A stretch of DNA of 64,000 nucleotides from Bacteroidales bacterium (GTDB taxonomy: Bacteria > Bacteroidota > Bacteroidia > Bacteroidales > JAADGE01): NCBI GenBank assembly GCA_021108035.1, contig JAIORQ010000086.1, positions 1 to 64,000 of the forward strand. Reading direction: 5' to 3'. The stretch's first letter is position 1; every line of letters starts with the position of its first letter. The translations under genes were made by a program, and so were the position numbers. Shown here piece by piece: positions 62,333 through 64,000 of the stretch. Under the pieces are notes generated by a model. The model was not told the origin of the DNA, did no database searches, and saw only the letters and a program-made list of their open reading frames with translations.

Positions 62333-63601
62333 TTACCTTCTACCTTTTTGCCTTGATGAATTAGAACTCCCTTGTTTCTTTTTCCTGTTTGCAAAAAATT
62401 CTTGTTTTCTTCTTTGTTTTTCCTTTTCAAATTCTTTTTTTTCTGCTTGTGTCATCGGTTTTTCAGTCTGAGGGAATGGATTATCTCTTACAACTTGGAT
62501 TTTTAAGTTTATTAGTTTTTCAATATCTCTGAGATAAACATTTTCTTCCGGTTCGCAAATTGAAATTGCATTACCGGCTTCCCCGGCTCTGCCTGAACGA
62601 CCTATTCTGTGAACATAATCTTCGGCAACATTCGGAATATCATAGTTAACAACATATTTAAGTTTATGAATGTCAATACCTCTTGCTGCTATATCCGTTG
62701 CCACCAAAACTCTTAGTTGTCGGGCTTTAAACATCCTTAAAACTTTTTGTCTGTTATTTTGAGCTTTATCACCATGTATTGCTTCTGCATTTATTTTATG
62801 TTTCTTTAAATTTCGAGCAATTTTATCTGCACCGTGTTTTGTTCTTGAAAATAATAATACTTGCTCATTTTTAAGCCCTTGAAGAATGTGTAATAACAAA
62901 TCTTTTTTGCTTGATTTATTTGTATAATACACATATTGTTGTATTGTTTCGGCAGTAGATGAAACAGGACTGACCTCTACTTTTTTCGGATTTTTTAAAA
63001 TCTTTGATGATAATTCAACAATATTTCTCGGCATTGTTGCAGAAAAAAATAAGGATTGTCTTTTGTAAGGCAACAATTTAATTATTTTCCTTATGTCGTG
63101 AATAAATCCCATATCCAGCATTCTGTCTGCCTCATCTAAAACAAATACATTTAATTCTTTCAAACTGATAAAACCTTGATTTATTAAATCCAACAATCTT
63201 CCGGGTGTTGCAGTCAGTATATGAACACCGCTTCTTAATTTATCAACCTGTTTGCCTTGTTTAACGCCGCCAAAAACTACAGTATGCTTTACATTTGTAT
63301 ATTTACCGTAATCCCTTATGCTTTCATCTATTTGAATGGCAAGCTCTCTGGTTGGTGTTACAATTAAAGCTCTTATTTTTGCTTTCCCTCTTTGATGACC
63401 TTCTGTTTTGTGAATGTGCTGTATTATCGGAATTGCAAACGCTGCTGTTTTTCCTGTTCCTGTTTGTGCACTGCCGAGTATATCATTTCCGTTAATAATG
63501 AGGGGTATAGCTTTATTTTGAATGCTTGTCGGTTCAGTATATTTTTTATCTTTAAGAGCCTTTAAAACAGGCTCAATTATGTTCATGTTTTCAAATTTCA
63601 T
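62333..63601 (-). CDS. DEAD-box RNA helicase, RhlE-like
   Basis: 422 residues with all helicase motifs: Q motif region (YTEPTSIQNKAIPLI), Walker A SAQTGTGKTAA, PTRELA, TPGRLLDL, DEAD (VLDEADRMLDMGF), SAT (FFSATMP), and the C-terminal RGIDIHKLKYVVNYDIP and HRIGRSGRAG. The tail is basic and low complexity (KKKQGSSNSSRQKGRR). Resembles RhlE in ribosome assembly or RNA turnover. A TATATTTG -7 match on the minus strand (63681-63674) lies about 75 nt upstream. Confidence 0.95.
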   Translation of the reverse strand: MKFENMNIIEPVLKALKDKKYTEPTSIQNKAIPLIINGNDILGSAQTGTGKTAAFAIPIIQHIHKTEGHQRGKAKIRALIVTPTRELAIQIDESIRDYGKYTNVKHTVVFGGVKQGKQVDKLRSGVHILTATPGRLLDLINQGFISLKELNVFVLDEADRMLDMGFIHDIRKIIKLLPYKRQSLFFSATMPRNIVELSSKILKNPKKVEVSPVSSTAETIQQYVYYTNKSSKKDLLLHILQGLKNEQVLLFSRTKHGADKIARNLKKHKINAEAIHGDKAQNNRQKVLRMFKARQLRVLVATDIAARGIDIHKLKYVVNYDIPNVAEDYVHRIGRSGRAGEAGNAISICEPEENVYLRDIEKLINLKIQVVRDNPFPQTEKPMTQAEKKEFEKEKQRRKQEFFANRKKKQGSSNSSRQKGRR

Positions 63602-63862
63602 TAATCGTATAATTTTGTTTACCTGAATAAAATATTGGGAAGTACTTTGTGTAGGTAAGATTTATATTGGGTGCAAATATAGATAAAAAATTATACTTGG
63701 GTTATTTTTTGCATGCAAGTTGTTTTTGGAAACTTATTCGGTAAGAAAATTTGAATAAAAGAATTAAAGAATATAAATTAAGTGTTTAATAATTATATTT
63801 GTTAAAAAAAGATGTTAGGAGATATAATATTACCTGAAATTTGCAAACCGATTATATATCAA
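63602..63862. other. gap upstream of the DEAD-box gene
   Basis: No supported gene. It holds the -7 like box of the helicase gene (63674-63681) and, on the plus strand, TATATTTG at 63794-63801, which could start a transcript toward the window edge. Confidence 0.4.
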
Positions 63863-64000
63863 TTATTCAAAATCAAAATGACCAAAATGATCATCTTTAT
63901 TTTGTCGTAACTCACCTTTTTTAACAAGTTCAAATTTTATCTTGTCAATAACCAAACAAACTATATTATAAGAATTATTATTATAATATTTATAAAATTC
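63863..64000 (-). CDS. possible C-terminal end of a gene running off the window
   Basis: A minus-strand frame is open from the window edge to a TAA at 63863-63865, giving 45 residues that end DDHFGHFDFE. It is too short to identify and conflicts with a 32-codon plus-strand frame at 63812-63910. Composition (charged, few Leu runs) favours the minus strand slightly. Confidence 0.3.
   Translation of the reverse strand, partial: EFYKYYNNNSYNIVCLVIDKIKFELVKKGELRQNKDDHFGHFDFE

Noticed and set aside
63812-63910. A 32-codon plus-strand frame with a TATATTTG box upstream
   Set aside because: Too short and without recognisable motif; it conflicts with the minus-strand partial frame. Left open.

Overview
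The window is AT-rich DNA that looks like a chromosome segment of a Bacteroidota bacterium, probably near the Bacteroidales. I base this on several signs. Many genes have upstream matches to the Bacteroidota promoter (TTTG about 20 nt before TAnnTTTG), with no obvious Shine-Dalgarno sites. There is a complete Na+-NQR operon. A short F1 epsilon subunit is paired with beta apart from the other ATPase genes. There are also lineage-typical families: DUF6340-like lipoprotein, TlpA with a DUF4369-like N-terminus, Reg_prop/Y_Y_Y/SpoIIE sensor, FISUMP and PD40-OmpA proteins. I saw no rRNA, tRNA, CRISPR array or recognisable transposase.

Layout. 0.2-2 kb: a minus-strand translation cluster (rplY, pth, S4/Hsp15-like). 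2.1-9.9 kb: a type I restriction-modification locus (hsdM, hsdS, hsdR). Between hsdS and hsdR sits a three-gene module of RelE/HigB-like toxin, Xre/HigA-like antitoxin and SecB-like chaperone, which is the layout of a toxin-antitoxin-chaperone (TAC) system. 10-18.2 kb: prs and rnhA on the minus strand, then nqrABCDEF ending in a clear terminator. 18.3-36 kb: an accessory, very AT-rich region rich in secreted and membrane proteins. It holds a PQQ-type propeller, several unknown proteins, an anti-sigma-like membrane protein, an OmpA-CHAT cysteine protease lipoprotein, a divergent OmpA-caspase, a beta/gamma-crystallin-like protein, a ClpX-like unfoldase without zinc domain, a FISUMP protein, a lipoprotein made of a bare penicillin-binding transpeptidase domain, and two gene remnants. 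35-38 kb: a deoxynucleoside kinase and a membrane-embedded patatin-like phospholipase. 38.2-43.5 kb: housekeeping genes rplM-rpsI-rpsB-tsf, a cyclophilin lipoprotein and atpD-atpC. 43.5-64 kb: mixed genes, including a polyprenyl synthase, MscS channel, CPBP protease, a second toxin-antitoxin pair, MazG, TlpA-like protein, the large SpoIIE sensor, PD40-OmpA protein, a fused LeuC/LeuD-type hydro-lyase and a DEAD-box helicase.

The best candidate for an undescribed system is the 24-35 kb block. Two different cysteine-protease folds (CHAT and caspase) are encoded divergently. Each is fused to an OmpA-like module and each has an export signal. In both modules the peptidoglycan-contacting Asp loop (TDxxG) has become CSIG, while the ordinary OmpA protein at 58-60 kb keeps the Asp. 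A transpeptidase lipoprotein and a ClpX-like ATPase lie nearby. This suggests, but does not prove, an envelope-sensing proteolytic system. The second strongest signal is the TAC module inside the restriction locus.

Non-coding structure is also notable. Arrays of short hairpins with three-base loops occur before hsdR and inside the nqr operon, with single examples elsewhere. A dispersed palindromic motif built on CTGAAGACTG occurs at three places. A structured leader precedes rpsB.
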